Assembly: GCA_963834725.1 (NCBI GenBank) | Contig: CAWICN010000001.1 | Span: 1,240,001-1,304,000, forward strand | Direction of reading: 5' to 3' | Length of the DNA: 64,000 nt | Source of the DNA: PALSA-693 sp963834725 | GTDB lineage: Bacteria; Actinomycetota; Acidimicrobiia; Acidimicrobiales; Palsa-688 | Part shown: piece after piece, positions 1-9,427 of the stretch | How the letters are laid out: each line of letters begins with the position of its first letter | Numbering within the stretch: position 1 is the first letter of the stretch | The notes under the pieces: model-generated | What the model saw: only the letters and a program-made list of their open reading frames with translations | What the model was told of the DNA's origin: nothing | The model's database searches: none | Made by a program: the position numbers and the translations under genes

Positions 1-1743
1 AGCGCGCCGCGCCGCGGTCACCGATCCGAGCGTTACAAGTGGATCGCCCTCATCAATACCACCATGGGAGTCCTGATGGTAACGATCGACTCCTCGATCG
101 TTCTGATCGCCATGCCCGCCATCTTCCGGGGAATCGGCCTCGACCCGCTGCTGCCCGGGAACAGCTTCTACCTGTTGTGGATGATCCTCGGCTTCATGGT
201 GGTGACGAGCGTTCTGGTCGTCAGCCTCGGCCGCCTGGGCGACATGTACGGGCGGGTGCGGATCTACAACATGGGCTTCGCCATCTTCACCTTATTTTCA
301 ACGCTGCTCACCGTGACATGGATGCACGGCCGAGCCGGCGCCATGTTCCTGATCGTGGGCCGGATCTTCCAGGGCGTCGGCGGGGCCATGCTGTTCGCCA
401 ACTCGGCCGCCATCTTGACCGACGCCTTCCCTCCCAACCAGCGGGGCATGGCGCTCGGGATCAACGGGGTGGCCGCGACCAGCGGGACGTTCATCGGCCT
501 GGTGGTCGGGGGGCTGCTGGCCCCTATCAACTGGCGGCTGATCTTCCTGGTCTCTGTCCCCATCGGGCTGTTCTGCACGGCGTGGGCGTACCTGATGCTC
601 TACGACCTGTCGCCGCCCCGTAAGACGAAGATCGATTGGGCGGGCAACATCACCTTCGCGGCCGGGTTGATTGCCATCATGATCGGGATCACCTATGGGA
701 TAGAGCCCTACCACCATCACACCATGGGCTGGACCAACCCGTTCGTGGACACCGTGCTCGGCATCGGGATCGTGCTCCTGATCCTCTTCGCCATCATCGA
801 GGTGCACACGGAAGAGCCCATGTTCCGCCTGCCCCTCTTCCGTATTCGGGCCTTCACCGCCGGGACTCTGGCCAGTTTCCTCTCCTCGGTCGGTCGGGGC
901 GGCCTCATGTTCATGCTGATCATCTGGCTCCAGGGGATCTGGTTGCCCCTGCACGGCTATGACTTCGCCCGTACTCCTCTTTGGGCCGGCATCTACATGC
1001 TGCCATTGACGATCGGGTTCTTCGTGGCCGGGCCCATCTCTGGAGTGCTCTCCGACCGCTACGGGGCGCGGCTGTTCGCCACCGGCGGCATGTGCCTCAC
1101 CGCCCTCTCGTTCTTCCTGCTCGAACAGCTACCGGTCAACTTCGGTTACTGGGCTTTTGCCCCTCTGCTCCTGATGATGGGGCTGAGCAACGGCCTGTTC
1201 ATGTCACCCAATCGGGCCGCGGTAATGAACAGCCTGCCTGTGGAGCATCGGGGCGCCGGCTCCGGCATGACCTCGACCTTCCAGAACTCCGCTCAGGTGC
1301 TTTCCATCGGGATCTTCTTCTCGCTCATGATCGTCGGGCTCTCTGCGGTGCTGCCAAGGACCCTCTACAGCGGGCTGGTGCATCAGGGAGTGTCGCCGCA
1401 GGTGGCGGGCGGCGTCGCCCACCTCCCGCCGGTCTCGACCCTGTTCGCCGCCTTTCTGGGCTACAACCCCATGCAGCACCTGCTCGGGCCGTCGGTCCTC
1501 GCCCATCTGCCCCCGGCCAATGCGGCCATCCTGCAGGGACGATCGTTCTTTCCCCATCTCATTTCGACTCCGTTCGTCCACGGCCTCCGCACCGCCTTCG
1601 CCTTCGCCATCGGGGCGTGCCTGGTGGCCGCGGCGGCGTCGTGGAGCCGGGGCACGAATTACCAGCACACCCAAAGCAGCACAACAGAATCGGGGGGCGA
1701 GCAGGTCGACACCGAGGCGATGGGAGAGGTGGTCGAGGCGTGA
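1..1743 (+). CDS. DHA2-type MFS multidrug transporter (5' end outside window)
   Basis: Proton-driven drug efflux permease of the 14-helix DHA2 (EmrB/QacA) type in the inner membrane. The reading frame is open from the first base and already encodes the typical lead-in RYKWIALINTTMGVLMVTID before the first ATG at 64, so the real start is probably upstream of the window. Family motifs seen are the helix 1 stretch VTIDSSIVLIAMP, the motif A-like LGRLGDMYGR and many hydrophobic segments up to about residue 530, followed by a short polar tail. The stop overlaps the GTG of the MerR-type gene (GTGA), so the two are probably one operon and the regulator may control the pump. Substrate unknown. Confidence 0.88.
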   Translation, partial: SAPRRGHRSERYKWIALINTTMGVLMVTIDSSIVLIAMPAIFRGIGLDPLLPGNSFYLLWMILGFMVVTSVLVVSLGRLGDMYGRVRIYNMGFAIFTLFSTLLTVTWMHGRAGAMFLIVGRIFQGVGGAMLFANSAAILTDAFPPNQRGMALGINGVAATSGTFIGLVVGGLLAPINWRLIFLVSVPIGLFCTAWAYLMLYDLSPPRKTKIDWAGNITFAAGLIAIMIGITYGIEPYHHHTMGWTNPFVDTVLGIGIVLLILFAIIEVHTEEPMFRLPLFRIRAFTAGTLASFLSSVGRGGLMFMLIIWLQGIWLPLHGYDFARTPLWAGIYMLPLTIGFFVAGPISGVLSDRYGARLFATGGMCLTALSFFLLEQLPVNFGYWAFAPLLLMMGLSNGLFMSPNRAAVMNSLPVEHRGAGSGMTSTFQNSAQVLSIGIFFSLMIVGLSAVLPRTLYSGLVHQGVSPQVAGGVAHLPPVSTLFAAFLGYNPMQHLLGPSVLAHLPPANAAILQGRSFFPHLISTPFVHGLRTAFAFAIGACLVAAAASWSRGTNYQHTQSSTTESGGEQVDTEAMGEVVEA

Positions 1744-2255
1744 GCTCGGCACCGGCCCTCCCGAAAGAGAACCCCTCGGCGGCGGTGCCCCTTCGCATCG
1801 GCGAGGTGGCGCAACTGGCCGGTGTCACCACCCGTACCCTCCGCTACTGGGAGCAGGTCGGACTGGTGGCCCCAAGTGGACACCTGCACGGCGGCCAGCG
1901 CCTCTATTCGTCCGCTGAGGTCGACCGAGTCAATCGGATCCGCCACCTGCAGTGCCTGCTCGGACTGTCACTGGCGGAGATACGGGCGGTGCTCGATGCC
2001 GACGACGTGCTCGACCGCCTGCGCACCGCCTATCGCGAAGGCGCCCGCGCCGATCGCCAGCGGCGGCTCCTCGACGAGGCGATCACCGCCAACGATAGGC
2101 TGATCGGTCGCCTCGACGACACGCTCGGGCGTATCGAAGAGTTCCGGCGCGAGCGGGCCGCCAAGGCCGAGCGAATGCGAGCGAGGGCCGACGAGCTCGA
2201 CGCTGGGGCCGAAGCTCACAGGACGACCAGCGCCCCCACCGCGGCCAGGGCCTGA
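1740..2255 (+). CDS. MerR-family transcriptional regulator
   Basis: DNA-binding regulator of about 171 residues. The N-terminal winged helix-turn-helix is clear: RIGEVAQLAGVTTRTLRYWE, then the wing with GGQRLYSSAEVDRVNRI, then a long alpha-helical dimerisation segment rich in Arg and Glu (about residues 80-150). No cysteine-based metal site is visible, so this is a drug- or ligand-type MerR and not a metal sensor. The GTG start at 1740 overlaps the stop of the upstream efflux gene in a 4-base GTGA overlap, which supports both the start choice and co-transcription. Regulation of the adjacent pump is inferred from context. Confidence 0.85.
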   Translation: MSSAPALPKENPSAAVPLRIGEVAQLAGVTTRTLRYWEQVGLVAPSGHLHGGQRLYSSAEVDRVNRIRHLQCLLGLSLAEIRAVLDADDVLDRLRTAYREGARADRQRRLLDEAITANDRLIGRLDDTLGRIEEFRRERAAKAERMRARADELDAGAEAHRTTSAPTAARA

Positions 2256-2271
2256 TCGGCCGCCATAGAGG

Positions 2272-4035
2272 CTATGCCGTTCCCGGCCGGACCGGCGGGA
2301 CGGGCGGGACCGGCGGGGTAGGCGGGGCGGGCTTGGGCCAGCCCGACGCGGAGAGCTCTGCAGCAGGTGTGTCTGCGGCGCGGGTGTCTGCGGCGCGGGT
2401 GTCTGCGGCGCGGGTGTCTGCAGCGCGGGTGTCTGTGGCGCGGGTGTCTGCGGCGCGGGTGTCTGCGGGGCGGGTTCCTGGGGGGCGGGTTCCTGGGGCC
2501 GGAGTGGCGGCCCCGGCTGGTGTCGGTGAGCTCGCGGCCGCCGTCGCGAGCACCGACTCGGCTGCCGTGGCCACGTCCCGCGGGTAGGTGCGCATGGCCC
2601 GCAGGAGGATCACCCCGCTGCCAGCCATAGCGATCAGCATGATCCCGAAGGTCCACTGCAAACCGGACCGGCCGCCGCCGAACACGTGATCGGAGACCAC
2701 ACCGAACAGGAGCGGTGCAAGTGACTGAGCCAGGGAGCGCAGCACGGTGCGTGTTGCTTCGGCCCGGCCCCACAAGAGTGCCGGGACGATATCCAGGCGG
2801 GCGGCGTCAATTGGTGGGTTCTGAGCGGACAGCATGAAGCCGGCAAGGATGAGGTACGGCAGCGCGGTAACGGCGCTCCGAGTCGTGAGCGCCGGGATGA
2901 ACAGAAATGTCGCACCCAGGGCGCACAGGCCGGCCACCAGGATCCGGGAGTTGAGATAGCCCCGCCGCAACAGGCGGTCGCTCAGTTGGCCCGAGACCAG
3001 CACTCCCATGATCGCCCCGCCTCCAACGACGAGGAGCAGCAGGTTGGCAACGGCCTGGTTGACCTTGAACTGCTCCTTGGCGAACTCGGACCCAAACGTC
3101 GAAAGGCCAGAGAGGTAGAAGTACCCGCAAGCCCCGGCCACAATCAGGATGACGTTGGTGCGGATGAGCAGCACCGCTCGGACGGCAGAGACGATGCCCA
3201 TCCGTCGCAGCCTCTCGCCGGAGAGCACCCGGTCCGGGTCGGGCGCCACCCCCCGGGCCGAGGCCAGGACCTGGGCGTCGGTGGCACCGGTGTTGTCCTC
3301 GCTCTCGGCGGCCATGTCGCCGACGGTGGACTCGCGAATCGACGCCGCGACCTCTCCGTCCAGAGCCGCGTCCGATCGAAGGGGAGCGATCGCGCCCCGG
3401 GCCGGCTCGGGGAGCTTCAGCACGAACCAGGCGAGCAGGAATGCCGGCAAGGCCAGCAGGACGAAGGCGGCTCGCCAGGACAGCGCCGCGATATCGCCCG
3501 TCACCGCGAATCCGATGCCGGCACCCACCAGTTCACCGGTCAGGATGTAGCTGTAGATGCGGCCGCGCTCCGATCCTTCGAAGTAGTCCCCGACCAGCGA
3601 GGCCACCATGGGGCCGGCGGCGGCGGTGACCGCGCCGAGAACCACGCGGGACAGGACCAGCCCCCCGAAGGTGGAGACCATGGCGCTCCAGATCATCGCC
3701 CCGCCCCAGGTGGCGACCGCGAACCCAAGGATCCGGGTGCGCCGGAAGCGGTCGGCCATCACGCCGAACGGCAGGCTCGCCACTGCGGCAACGAGCGAAC
3801 TGACCGTCACCAAAAGACCAATGTCGGTGTTGCTGATGTGCAGGGCCGTCCGCAGCGGACTGGCCGCGGCCCCGACCGTCGCCGCGTCGGCGCTGCTCAG
3901 AGCCAGGATGGCGGCCAGCGTGAGGATGACCCGGGACCGCAGTTGGCCACCGAGGGTCCGTTCGAGCTGCCGGCCGGTAGCGCGCGCCATCCGCCCGGTG
4001 TGGTGGCGGATCTGATTAGCGCCCGACGATGGCAT
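2272..4035 (-). CDS. MFS transporter with repetitive C-terminal tail
   Basis: Twelve-helix major facilitator permease, 587 residues from the first ATG; a second Met 15 residues in is also possible. The N-half shows the motif A region GVMADRFRRTR after helix 2, and the C-half has GQLSDRLLRRG at the equivalent place. A roughly 60-residue hydrophilic loop between the halves (about residues 215-280) is enriched in Asp, Arg and Ala. After the last helix comes a low-complexity cytoplasmic tail built from nine 15-bp repeats coding for variants of TRAAD. Substrate cannot be told. It converges with the MerR gene upstream and stands alone. Confidence 0.82.
   Translation of the reverse strand: MPSSGANQIRHHTGRMARATGRQLERTLGGQLRSRVILTLAAILALSSADAATVGAAASPLRTALHISNTDIGLLVTVSSLVAAVASLPFGVMADRFRRTRILGFAVATWGGAMIWSAMVSTFGGLVLSRVVLGAVTAAAGPMVASLVGDYFEGSERGRIYSYILTGELVGAGIGFAVTGDIAALSWRAAFVLLALPAFLLAWFVLKLPEPARGAIAPLRSDAALDGEVAASIRESTVGDMAAESEDNTGATDAQVLASARGVAPDPDRVLSGERLRRMGIVSAVRAVLLIRTNVILIVAGACGYFYLSGLSTFGSEFAKEQFKVNQAVANLLLLVVGGGAIMGVLVSGQLSDRLLRRGYLNSRILVAGLCALGATFLFIPALTTRSAVTALPYLILAGFMLSAQNPPIDAARLDIVPALLWGRAEATRTVLRSLAQSLAPLLFGVVSDHVFGGGRSGLQWTFGIMLIAMAGSGVILLRAMRTYPRDVATAAESVLATAAASSPTPAGAATPAPGTRPPGTRPADTRAADTRATDTRAADTRAADTRAADTRAADTPAAELSASGWPKPAPPTPPVPPVPPVRPGTA
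2369..2503. repeat. 15-bp tandem repeat, 9 copies, inside MFS C-terminus
   Basis: Unit GTGTCTGCGGCGCGG on the plus strand, seven near-perfect copies followed by two degenerate ones (GTTCCTGGGGGGCGG type). It is in frame with the overlapping minus-strand gene and encodes TRAAD-like pentapeptides. Confidence 0.95.
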
Positions 4036-4091
4036 GCCGCTTCCACCCTACGAGCCGCGCCGGCCGCACGGGTGCCCCTGCCGATTGTGGT

Positions 4092-4508
4092 CTACTTCTT
4101 CGTCTCCCAGAAGATCTTGTCGATCTCGGCGATCTGGGCCAGCAGGTTGTCGGCCACTGCCACGTCAGTGCTCTTCTTGGCCTGGCCGGCGGCTTTGGTG
4201 GCGTTCCAGAACAGCTCGTGCAGCTGCGGGAACTTCTCATGATGCGCCGGCGTGAAGTAGTCGGTCCACAGCACCCAGAGATGGTGCTTCACCAGTTCGG
4301 CGCGCTCTTCCTTGATGGTGACCGCCCGGGACTTGAACACACTGTCGTCCGATGCGCCGAACTTCTCCATGCATCCTTTGACCGACTCCGCCTCGATACG
4401 CGCCTGTGCCGGGTCATATACCCCGCAGGGCAGGTCACAGTGGGCGTAGATCGTCTCCGGCCGGCTGAACCGATCGGCCAGGTTGAGCAGGCGAGCAACA
4501 ATCGTCAT
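4092..4508 (-). CDS. sodN: Nickel superoxide dismutase precursor
   Basis: Ni-containing superoxide dismutase that disproportionates superoxide. The Ni hook HCDLPCGVYDP lies at about residues 23-33: the His becomes the new N-terminus after leader removal and the two Cys bind nickel. The ATG at 4508 is chosen because an AAGGAG box lies eight bases before it and gives a leader of about 22 residues. The remainder matches the family's four-helix-bundle length, about 138 residues in total. The divergently placed neighbour encodes the expected processing protease. Such enzymes are often repressed by a nickel regulator (Nur); I see no clear Nur box in the 65-bp gap. Confidence 0.95.
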   Translation of the reverse strand: MTIVARLLNLADRFSRPETIYAHCDLPCGVYDPAQARIEAESVKGCMEKFGASDDSVFKSRAVTIKEERAELVKHHLWVLWTDYFTPAHHEKFPQLHELFWNATKAAGQAKKSTDVAVADNLLAQIAEIDKIFWETKK

Positions 4509-4573
4509 CAGAGAGGCTCCTTCTTTAATGGTTGGAGGTGGCTTCAACGGTTGGAGATGGGTCATGGTTCAAG

Positions 4574-4993
4574 ATGGTTCGTGAACACCTTCACCCTACC
4601 CACTGGTTGCGCGGGTTTCGCCGGGTGCAGGTCGCGGGCGACAGCATGCTGCCCGGATTCCAGGCCGGTGACCGGCTGCTGCTCGGCCCCCCACTGCGTA
4701 TCCGACCCGGCCAGGTGGTAGCGGTCACCGTCCCGACCGTTCCCCGCCGCTTGATCGTCAAGCGCGTTCACGCCATAAGCCGATCGTCGGTCGAGGTGCG
4801 CGGTGACAACCCGGCGGCGAGCACTGACAGCCGCCAGTTCGGGCCTCTCCCGCGGTCGAGCCTGGCGGGGCGGGTTATCTACCGCTATGGACCCGCCGGC
4901 CGCACGGGCTGGTTCCCGGGGCGCCTCACTCGGCCGGCAGGATCCAGGTCTGCAGGTAATGGTCGCGCCGCTCCTCCCAATCCTCGGAGGTGA
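4574..4993 (+). CDS. sodX: Ni-SOD maturation protease (S26/S24-like)
   Basis: Signal-peptidase-like serine protease expected to cut the SodN leader and expose the nickel-binding His. The catalytic Ser motif is VAGDSMLPGF (about residues 18-27) and the general-base Lys is in RLIVKRV (about residues 56-62), the Ser/Lys dyad of S26 enzymes. No obvious membrane anchor is seen, as in other SodX proteins. Head-to-head with sodN, which is the standard arrangement. The start is uncertain: ATG 4574 is used, and a TTG at 4532 is in frame. The C-terminal 25 residues overlap the next minus-strand gene tail to tail and look non-conserved. Confidence 0.85.
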   Translation: MVREHLHPTHWLRGFRRVQVAGDSMLPGFQAGDRLLLGPPLRIRPGQVVAVTVPTVPRRLIVKRVHAISRSSVEVRGDNPAASTDSRQFGPLPRSSLAGRVIYRYGPAGRTGWFPGRLTRPAGSRSAGNGRAAPPNPRR

Positions 4994-5511
4994 TGGCGTA
5001 GCGCACGTGATCCTCCCAGACACCGTTGATCTCGAGGTAGCGGAGAGCGGTGCCCTCGTTGCGCAATCCCACTTTCGCCGCCACCCGGTGGCTCGGGGCG
5101 TTGCGGGGAATGATCGACGCCTGCAGTCGGTGCAGGCCCAGCTCCTCGAAGGCAAAGCGGCACAACACCACGAAGGCTTCTGGCACGTAGGAGTTTCCGG
5201 CGACAGCCTCGTCGATCCAGTACCCGACGTAGGCGTTCTGGTACGGCCCACGCTGCACCGAGGAGAGGTTGATCTCCCCGGCGAACCGCTCGCGCTCGAG
5301 GGCCGACGAAGATCCCGAAACCGTAACCGTTGCCGAGCTGACGCTCGCGCTCACGGGCCCCACACCGGGCGGCGAAGACCCGCCGGTCGTCGGTGGCGTC
5401 CGGCTGGCCCGGCAAAGGCCGCGGCTCCCACTTGAGCAGCCAGTCCCGGCCACGGATGCGGACCTCCCGCCACGCTTCGAAATCGTTGGCCGCAAGGGGA
5501 CGCAGGAGCAC
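4926..5511 (-). CDS. GNAT acetyltransferase, RimJ/RimL type (frameshifted)
   Basis: N-acetyltransferase of the GNAT fold, like ribosomal-protein N-terminal acetylases. The N-terminal part (LRPLAANDFEAWREVR through GNGYGFGIFVG) is in one frame. From about 5300 onward the protein continues in the next frame (LERERFAGEINL, YVGYWIDEAVAGNSYVPEA, then the acetyl-CoA loop region HRVAAKVGLRNEG). Both halves align to one continuous RimJ protein of about 195 residues, so one extra base near 5300 explains the break. The C-terminus overlaps sodX tail to tail. In vivo substrate unknown. Confidence 0.8.
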
Positions 5512-5553
5512 CCGCCGGCCGGTCAGCTCCGGCCGGTCCGGTCCGAAGGGCGG

Positions 5554-6634
5554 TCAACGGCCCAGGATCTCCGAGAGAGCCGCCAGCAGCAGCGTGACAT
5601 TGCGCATCCGGGCCGTGTGTCCCATGCAGCCGATGCGCCAGACCTGGCCGGCCCACGGCCCGACTCCCCCGCCGATCTCGATGCCGTAGCGTCGCAGCAG
5701 CGTGCCCCGTACGGCCGCATCGTCGACGCCGTCGGGGACCAGCACCGTCGTCAGCTGCGGCAGCCGGTGGCCTTCGGGGGCCCACAATTCGAGGCCCATC
5801 TTCTGAAGACCGTCCTGTAAAGCCGCCCCGCACTGGGCATGGCGCTCCCAGGCGGCCGCCAGACCTCGTCGAGGAGCGCCCCCAGGGCGGCGTGCAGCGA
5901 CGTGATCATCGACGATGGGTGCGGTGTGGTGGTACTTGCGGGTGCTACCCGACGTGTAGTCGCCGATCATGCCGAGGTCGAGATACCAGCTCTGCGGCGC
6001 CGGGATGCGCCGTTCCCAGGCCCGTGATCCCAGGGTGAAAGGGGCCAGCCCTGGTGCGACTCCCAAGCACTTCTGGGTCCCGCTGTAGGCGACGTCAATA
6101 CCCCAATCGTCGATGTCGACCGGTATGCCACCGAGGGAGGTCACGCAGTCGGCCAGCACCAGGGCGTCACCCTTGCCGGCGGCGACAGCGGCCACGTCGT
6201 TGCGCACCCCCGTGCTGGTCTCGGCGTGGACCAGGGCGATGAGCTTGGGTGAGGGGTGAGCCGACAGCAGGGCATCGGGATCGAGCGGCTGCCCCCATCG
6301 GGCGTCCACCCGAACCACCTCGGCGCCGCACCGGCCGGCCACGTCGCACATGCGCTCGCCGAAGAGCCCGTTGACGCCGATCACGACCACGTCGCCGGGG
6401 CCGACCGTGTTGACGAACGCCGCTTCCATGCCGGCCGACCCGGTGCCCGAGACGGGCAGGGTCAGGGCATTGTGGGTGCGCCAATACGGTGCGCAGGCGC
6501 TCGCAGGTCTCGTCCAGGATGCCGATGAACTCGGGATCGAGGTGGCCGAGCATGGGGCGCATCAAACCGGCCGTGGCCTCCGGGTACGGGTTGCACGGGC
6601 CCGGGCCCATCAGAACGCGATCGGTGACGACCAT
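5554..6634 (-). CDS. Class V PLP-dependent aminotransferase (frameshifted)
   Basis: Alanine-glyoxylate/serine-pyruvate type aminotransferase. Family marks: start VLMGPGPCNPYPEA, substrate loop VSGTGSAGMEAAFVN, PLP-phosphate region VIGVNGLFGERM, and the lysine region YSGTQKCLG that should carry the Schiff-base Lys. The N-terminal 50 codons are in a different frame; an extra T in the GTATTGG stretch near 6482 accounts for it. A compensating pair near 5905 and 5865 scrambles a short helix that reads SMITSLHAALGALLDE in the alternate frame. The C-terminus (GPWAGQVWRIGCMGHTA) is intact. Its pathway role (glycine/serine or glyoxylate metabolism) is inferred from family only. Confidence 0.82.
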
Positions 6635-6656
6635 GGCCGAGATCGTAGACGGCGGG

Positions 6657-7610
6657 TCACGCGCCGAGGAGCGTGGCGACCAGGCCGTCCAGGATGTCGG
6701 CTTCCGATGTCAGGCACGCATCGAACTCGAAATGGCGCATCAACTCGGCCAGGACCACCGTGCCGCCGACGATCACATCAGCCCGATCGGGCTCGACCCC
6801 GGGCCGGCGCCGGCGCTCGGAGATCGCTTCGGACGCCAGGGTAGCGAGAAGGCCCTCCACGGTTTCCCGGCCCAGCAGATAGTGGTGGACCCGCCGGCGA
6901 TCGTAGCTCTGGAGTCCCTGAGTCGATGGCGGCCAGAGCCGCCACGGTGCCGGCCAGCCCGACCAGGGTGGCCGCCTGGCTGAAGGCCTTCTCGTCCCCG
7001 CTGGCGCCCGCGAGCAGGTCGGCGACAAAGCACCTGGCCGCGACGATCTGCTCCCGCGTCGGTGGGTCCGACGTCAGGAACCGCTCGCTGATCCGAACAC
7101 ATCCGACGTCGAGCGATCGCACCGCCCGGGGGTCCCACCGGCGTCGGCGCCCACCATCAACTCGGTCGATCCGCCGCCGATGTCGGCGACCAGCCAGGGG
7201 GCCGACGCGACGTCCAGCTCGGCGGTCGCCCCGAGGAACGACAACCGGCCCTCCTCATCCCCCGCCAGCAATTCGGGGCGCACTCCGATGATGTCGGCCG
7301 CCGCCCCGAAAAAGTCTTGCCGGTTGTCGGCGTCGCGTGCCGCGGAGGTGGCGGTCATGCGCACCCGGCCGACCCCGCAGCGATCCATGACGGCGCGGTA
7401 CTCGCCCAGCACCGACAAGGTGCGTTCGACGGCGTCAGGCGCCAGGCGGCGCTGCTGGTCGACGCCCCGGCCGAGCCGGGTGATGTGCATCAACCGGACG
7501 AGAGGCTCCCCGCTCGGCCCAGCCACGAGCAGCCGGGTGGAGTTGGTGCCGCAGTCGATCGCGGCCGACCGGCTGCAGACGGCTGGCCACCCATCGGCCG
7601 ACGGGGTCAT
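6657..7610 (-). CDS. ppx: Ppx/GppA phosphatase (exopolyphosphatase), frameshifted
   Basis: Sugar-kinase/actin-fold phosphatase acting on polyphosphate or pppGpp. Visible are the phosphate-1 motif AAIDCGTNSTRLLV, the middle segment MTATSAARDADNRQDFF and the phosphate-2 motif ADIGGGSTELMVG, all in one frame. It then continues in a second frame (VRSLDVGCVRISERFL, GLAGTVAALAAIDSG) and a third (RVHHYLLGRETVEGLLATL, VIVGGTVVLAELM). Breaks fall near 7125 and 6915. The start is approximate because the 5' end overlaps the DUF501 gene. The eno-ftsB-DUF501-ppx order is conserved in Actinobacteria, but here the first and second pairs are separated by the cox cluster. Confidence 0.83.
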
Positions 7611-8010
7611 TGCCGCCGGCCAGGTGCCAGGCGTAGTGGGCATGCAGGCACTTCACGCCCTTCCTGGTCCCGCCGACCCCACCGGACGGCCGGGGTCCGC
7701 TCCATCCCGTGGGAATCGCCGCGTCTCGCTCCACGGCGTAGGCGGCGTGGGCTGCCGCCAGTTCCCCGGGATCGACGGCTCGTTCCGCGGCGCGGACGCC
7801 GCCGGCGGCTTCCAGCCGGTCCACGGCTGCCCGTTCCGCCTGGCCGACCAGCCAGTAGCGCGTCGGCATCGGCGTGCCGTCGTCCAGGATGGGGGCGTTG
7901 CGAATGACCAGCGGCCCACCTGTGGAATCGCGTACCACGACCGCGAACGGGCGTCGCGGGGAGCGACCCAACAGCCGGGTCACTCGCTCGCGGTCACCCG
8001 CGTCGCTCAC
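7435..8010 (-). CDS. DUF501 family protein
   Basis: Conserved actinobacterial protein of unknown function. Typical family sequence runs from residue 1 to about 150: VTRLLGRSPRRPFAVVVR, PTRYWLVGQAERAAVDRLE, and the C-terminal signature KGVKCLHAHYAWHLAGGNDP. The open frame continues about 40 codons further, into the start of the phosphatase gene, and that extension is not family-like. A missing stop through a one-base error near 7570 is likely, with the natural end around there. It is normally linked to ppx and the ftsB-like septum gene. Confidence 0.8.
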   Translation of the reverse strand: MSDAGDRERVTRLLGRSPRRPFAVVVRDSTGGPLVIRNAPILDDGTPMPTRYWLVGQAERAAVDRLEAAGGVRAAERAVDPGELAAAHAAYAVERDAAIPTGWSGPRPSGGVGGTRKGVKCLHAHYAWHLAGGNDPVGRWVASRLQPVGRDRLRHQLHPAARGWAERGASRPVDAHHPARPGRRPAAPPGA

Positions 8011-8084
8011 TGCGGCACCATCCGGGGGACGGAGCCGCAGCCTGCCACACCGGTTCGCTCCCCTGGGTCGCTCTCTGCGGCCTA

Positions 8085-8861
8085 CTAGGCCGCGCCGGAT
8101 TGCTGCCGGAACCGCCTGCGGCCGATGACGAAGAGGATCACCAACGCGACGATCACCAGGGGGGCGAGGCGTTTCAGCGTCGAGCCTCCGGCCACGGAAA
8201 CCAGGTCCACCGGCACCGCATCAGGCCCTTCGATCCGCCGAACCTGACTGGCCGGCGCCGCTCCGTCACCGCGCCCAACCTCCGACGACCCAGCCTCCGA
8301 CGACCCAGCCACCGACGACCCAGCCACCGACGACCCAGCCACCGACGACCCCGCCACCGACGACCCCGCCACCGACGACCCAGTCCCGGACCCGGTCGCG
8401 TCCCTGTCGGTCGAGCCCGCTTTGTCGAGATCCGCCTCGAGGGCGTCAACGAACTGACCCAGGAGCTTGGCGCTCACCTCGGCGAGCACGCCCCGTCCGA
8501 ACTGCGCCACCTTCCCGCTGACGGTCAGGTCGGTCACTACCGACACCTTGGTGCCGTCGCCATCCGGGGTCATGGTGGCGGTGATGAGGGCGCTGGCGTT
8601 GCCCTGGCCCCGCGAGTCACGCCCTGTCGCCTTCAGCACCACCCGGCCGGCCGATTCGTCGCGCTCCTCGAAGGCCGCCTTGCCCTTGTACTGGGCGGTG
8701 ATCGGGCCGACCTTGACCTTGACGACGCCGCGGTACTCGTCGCCTTCGATCTCCTGGAGTTGGGCGCCGGGCAGCATGGGCGCGATCCGCTCCACGTCGG
8801 TGAGCACCTTCCACGTCTCAGGCACCGATACGCCTACCCGGAACTCGTTGGTCAGCTCCAT
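8085..8861 (-). CDS. coxG: CoxG-like SRPBCC protein with C-terminal membrane anchor
   Basis: CO dehydrogenase subunit G family (PF06240), a START/SRPBCC-fold accessory protein thought to help membrane attachment or maturation of the CO dehydrogenase. Family residues are clear in 1-150 (FRVGVSVPETWKVLTDVERI, MLPGAQLQEIEGDEY, GKVAQFGRGVLAEVS). A linker of seven SSVAG-like pentapeptides follows, then a single transmembrane helix (LAPLVIVALVILFVIG, about residues 230-247) and a short basic tail, so the domain is tethered to the inner face of the membrane. Its start overlaps the end of the MobA-like gene by ten bases. Last gene of the cox cluster. Confidence 0.88.
   Translation of the reverse strand: MELTNEFRVGVSVPETWKVLTDVERIAPMLPGAQLQEIEGDEYRGVVKVKVGPITAQYKGKAAFEERDESAGRVVLKATGRDSRGQGNASALITATMTPDGDGTKVSVVTDLTVSGKVAQFGRGVLAEVSAKLLGQFVDALEADLDKAGSTDRDATGSGTGSSVAGSSVAGSSVAGSSVAGSSVAGSSEAGSSEVGRGDGAAPASQVRRIEGPDAVPVDLVSVAGGSTLKRLAPLVIVALVILFVIGRRRFRQQSGAA
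8279..8383. repeat. 15-bp tandem repeat, 7 copies, in coxG linker
   Basis: Unit CCACCGACGACCCAG on the plus strand, in frame in coxG (SSVAG pentapeptides). Two copies begin CCTCC, and two end with CCCCG where the others have CCCAG. Confidence 0.95.
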
Positions 8862-9427
8862 GTCATCAGGTCCTCTCTGGTATCGATGTCGGCCGGGTCA
8901 CCCTGGCACGGTACCTCCCGAACGAGATCCGGCCTTCTATTGATCAGCAACCCGGGCCCCCTGGTCCCCGGCCGTCGGGAGCAGATCCCACACGGCCGCG
9001 CCCAGCCGGACCGGGTTGCGGCGTTGCCCATCGTAGGTCGCAACCGCGATGGGAGCATCCACCCGGCGCCACCGCGGCCCACGCTTCGGGTGAGATCAGC
9101 GGCTGGTCGCCGAGCCCGACGACGAGGGCATCCAGCCCGGCGGCCCGGGCCGCTTGCACCGCCACCTGAAGCGAGGTGGCCTGCCCCTCGGCCCACGCCG
9201 GGTTGGACAGGACCACTACTTCATCCGGCAGGTGGCCCGAGAGATCCACCGCTCCCGTCACCACCCAGACCGGCTGTCAGCCCCGAGGCCACGGCGTTGG
9301 CGGCGGCAGCCCACACGAGCGGACGGCCCCGCCACGGGGCGAGCAGCTTGTGGGCGGCGTCCTGACCGGTCGAAAAACGCGAGCCGCCTCCCCCCGCCAG
9401 GACCGCGGCACCGACCCGCCGGCTCAG
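8852..9427 (-). CDS. MobA-like (molybdopterin) nucleotidyltransferase, frameshifted
   Basis: NTP-transferase of the MobA/MocA kind that attaches CMP or GMP to molybdopterin; it fits a CO dehydrogenase cluster, whose enzyme needs molybdopterin cytosine dinucleotide. The signature AAVLAGGGGSRF, the metal motif LGDQPLISPEA and the end GDPADIDTREDL are all present but lie in three or four frames (breaks near 9285, 9065 and 8947), each continuing the same protein. No ATG, GTG or TTG precedes the first motif; a CTG at 9427-9425 overlaps the upstream stop (CTGA) and has AAGGAG five bases before it, so a CTG start is proposed. Confidence 0.78.

Noticed and set aside
2333..2630. Plus-strand ORFs over the MFS tail (repeated CLRRG or ARVSA peptides)
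   Set aside because: They are only other frames of the 15-bp repeat; the minus-strand MFS gene explains the DNA.
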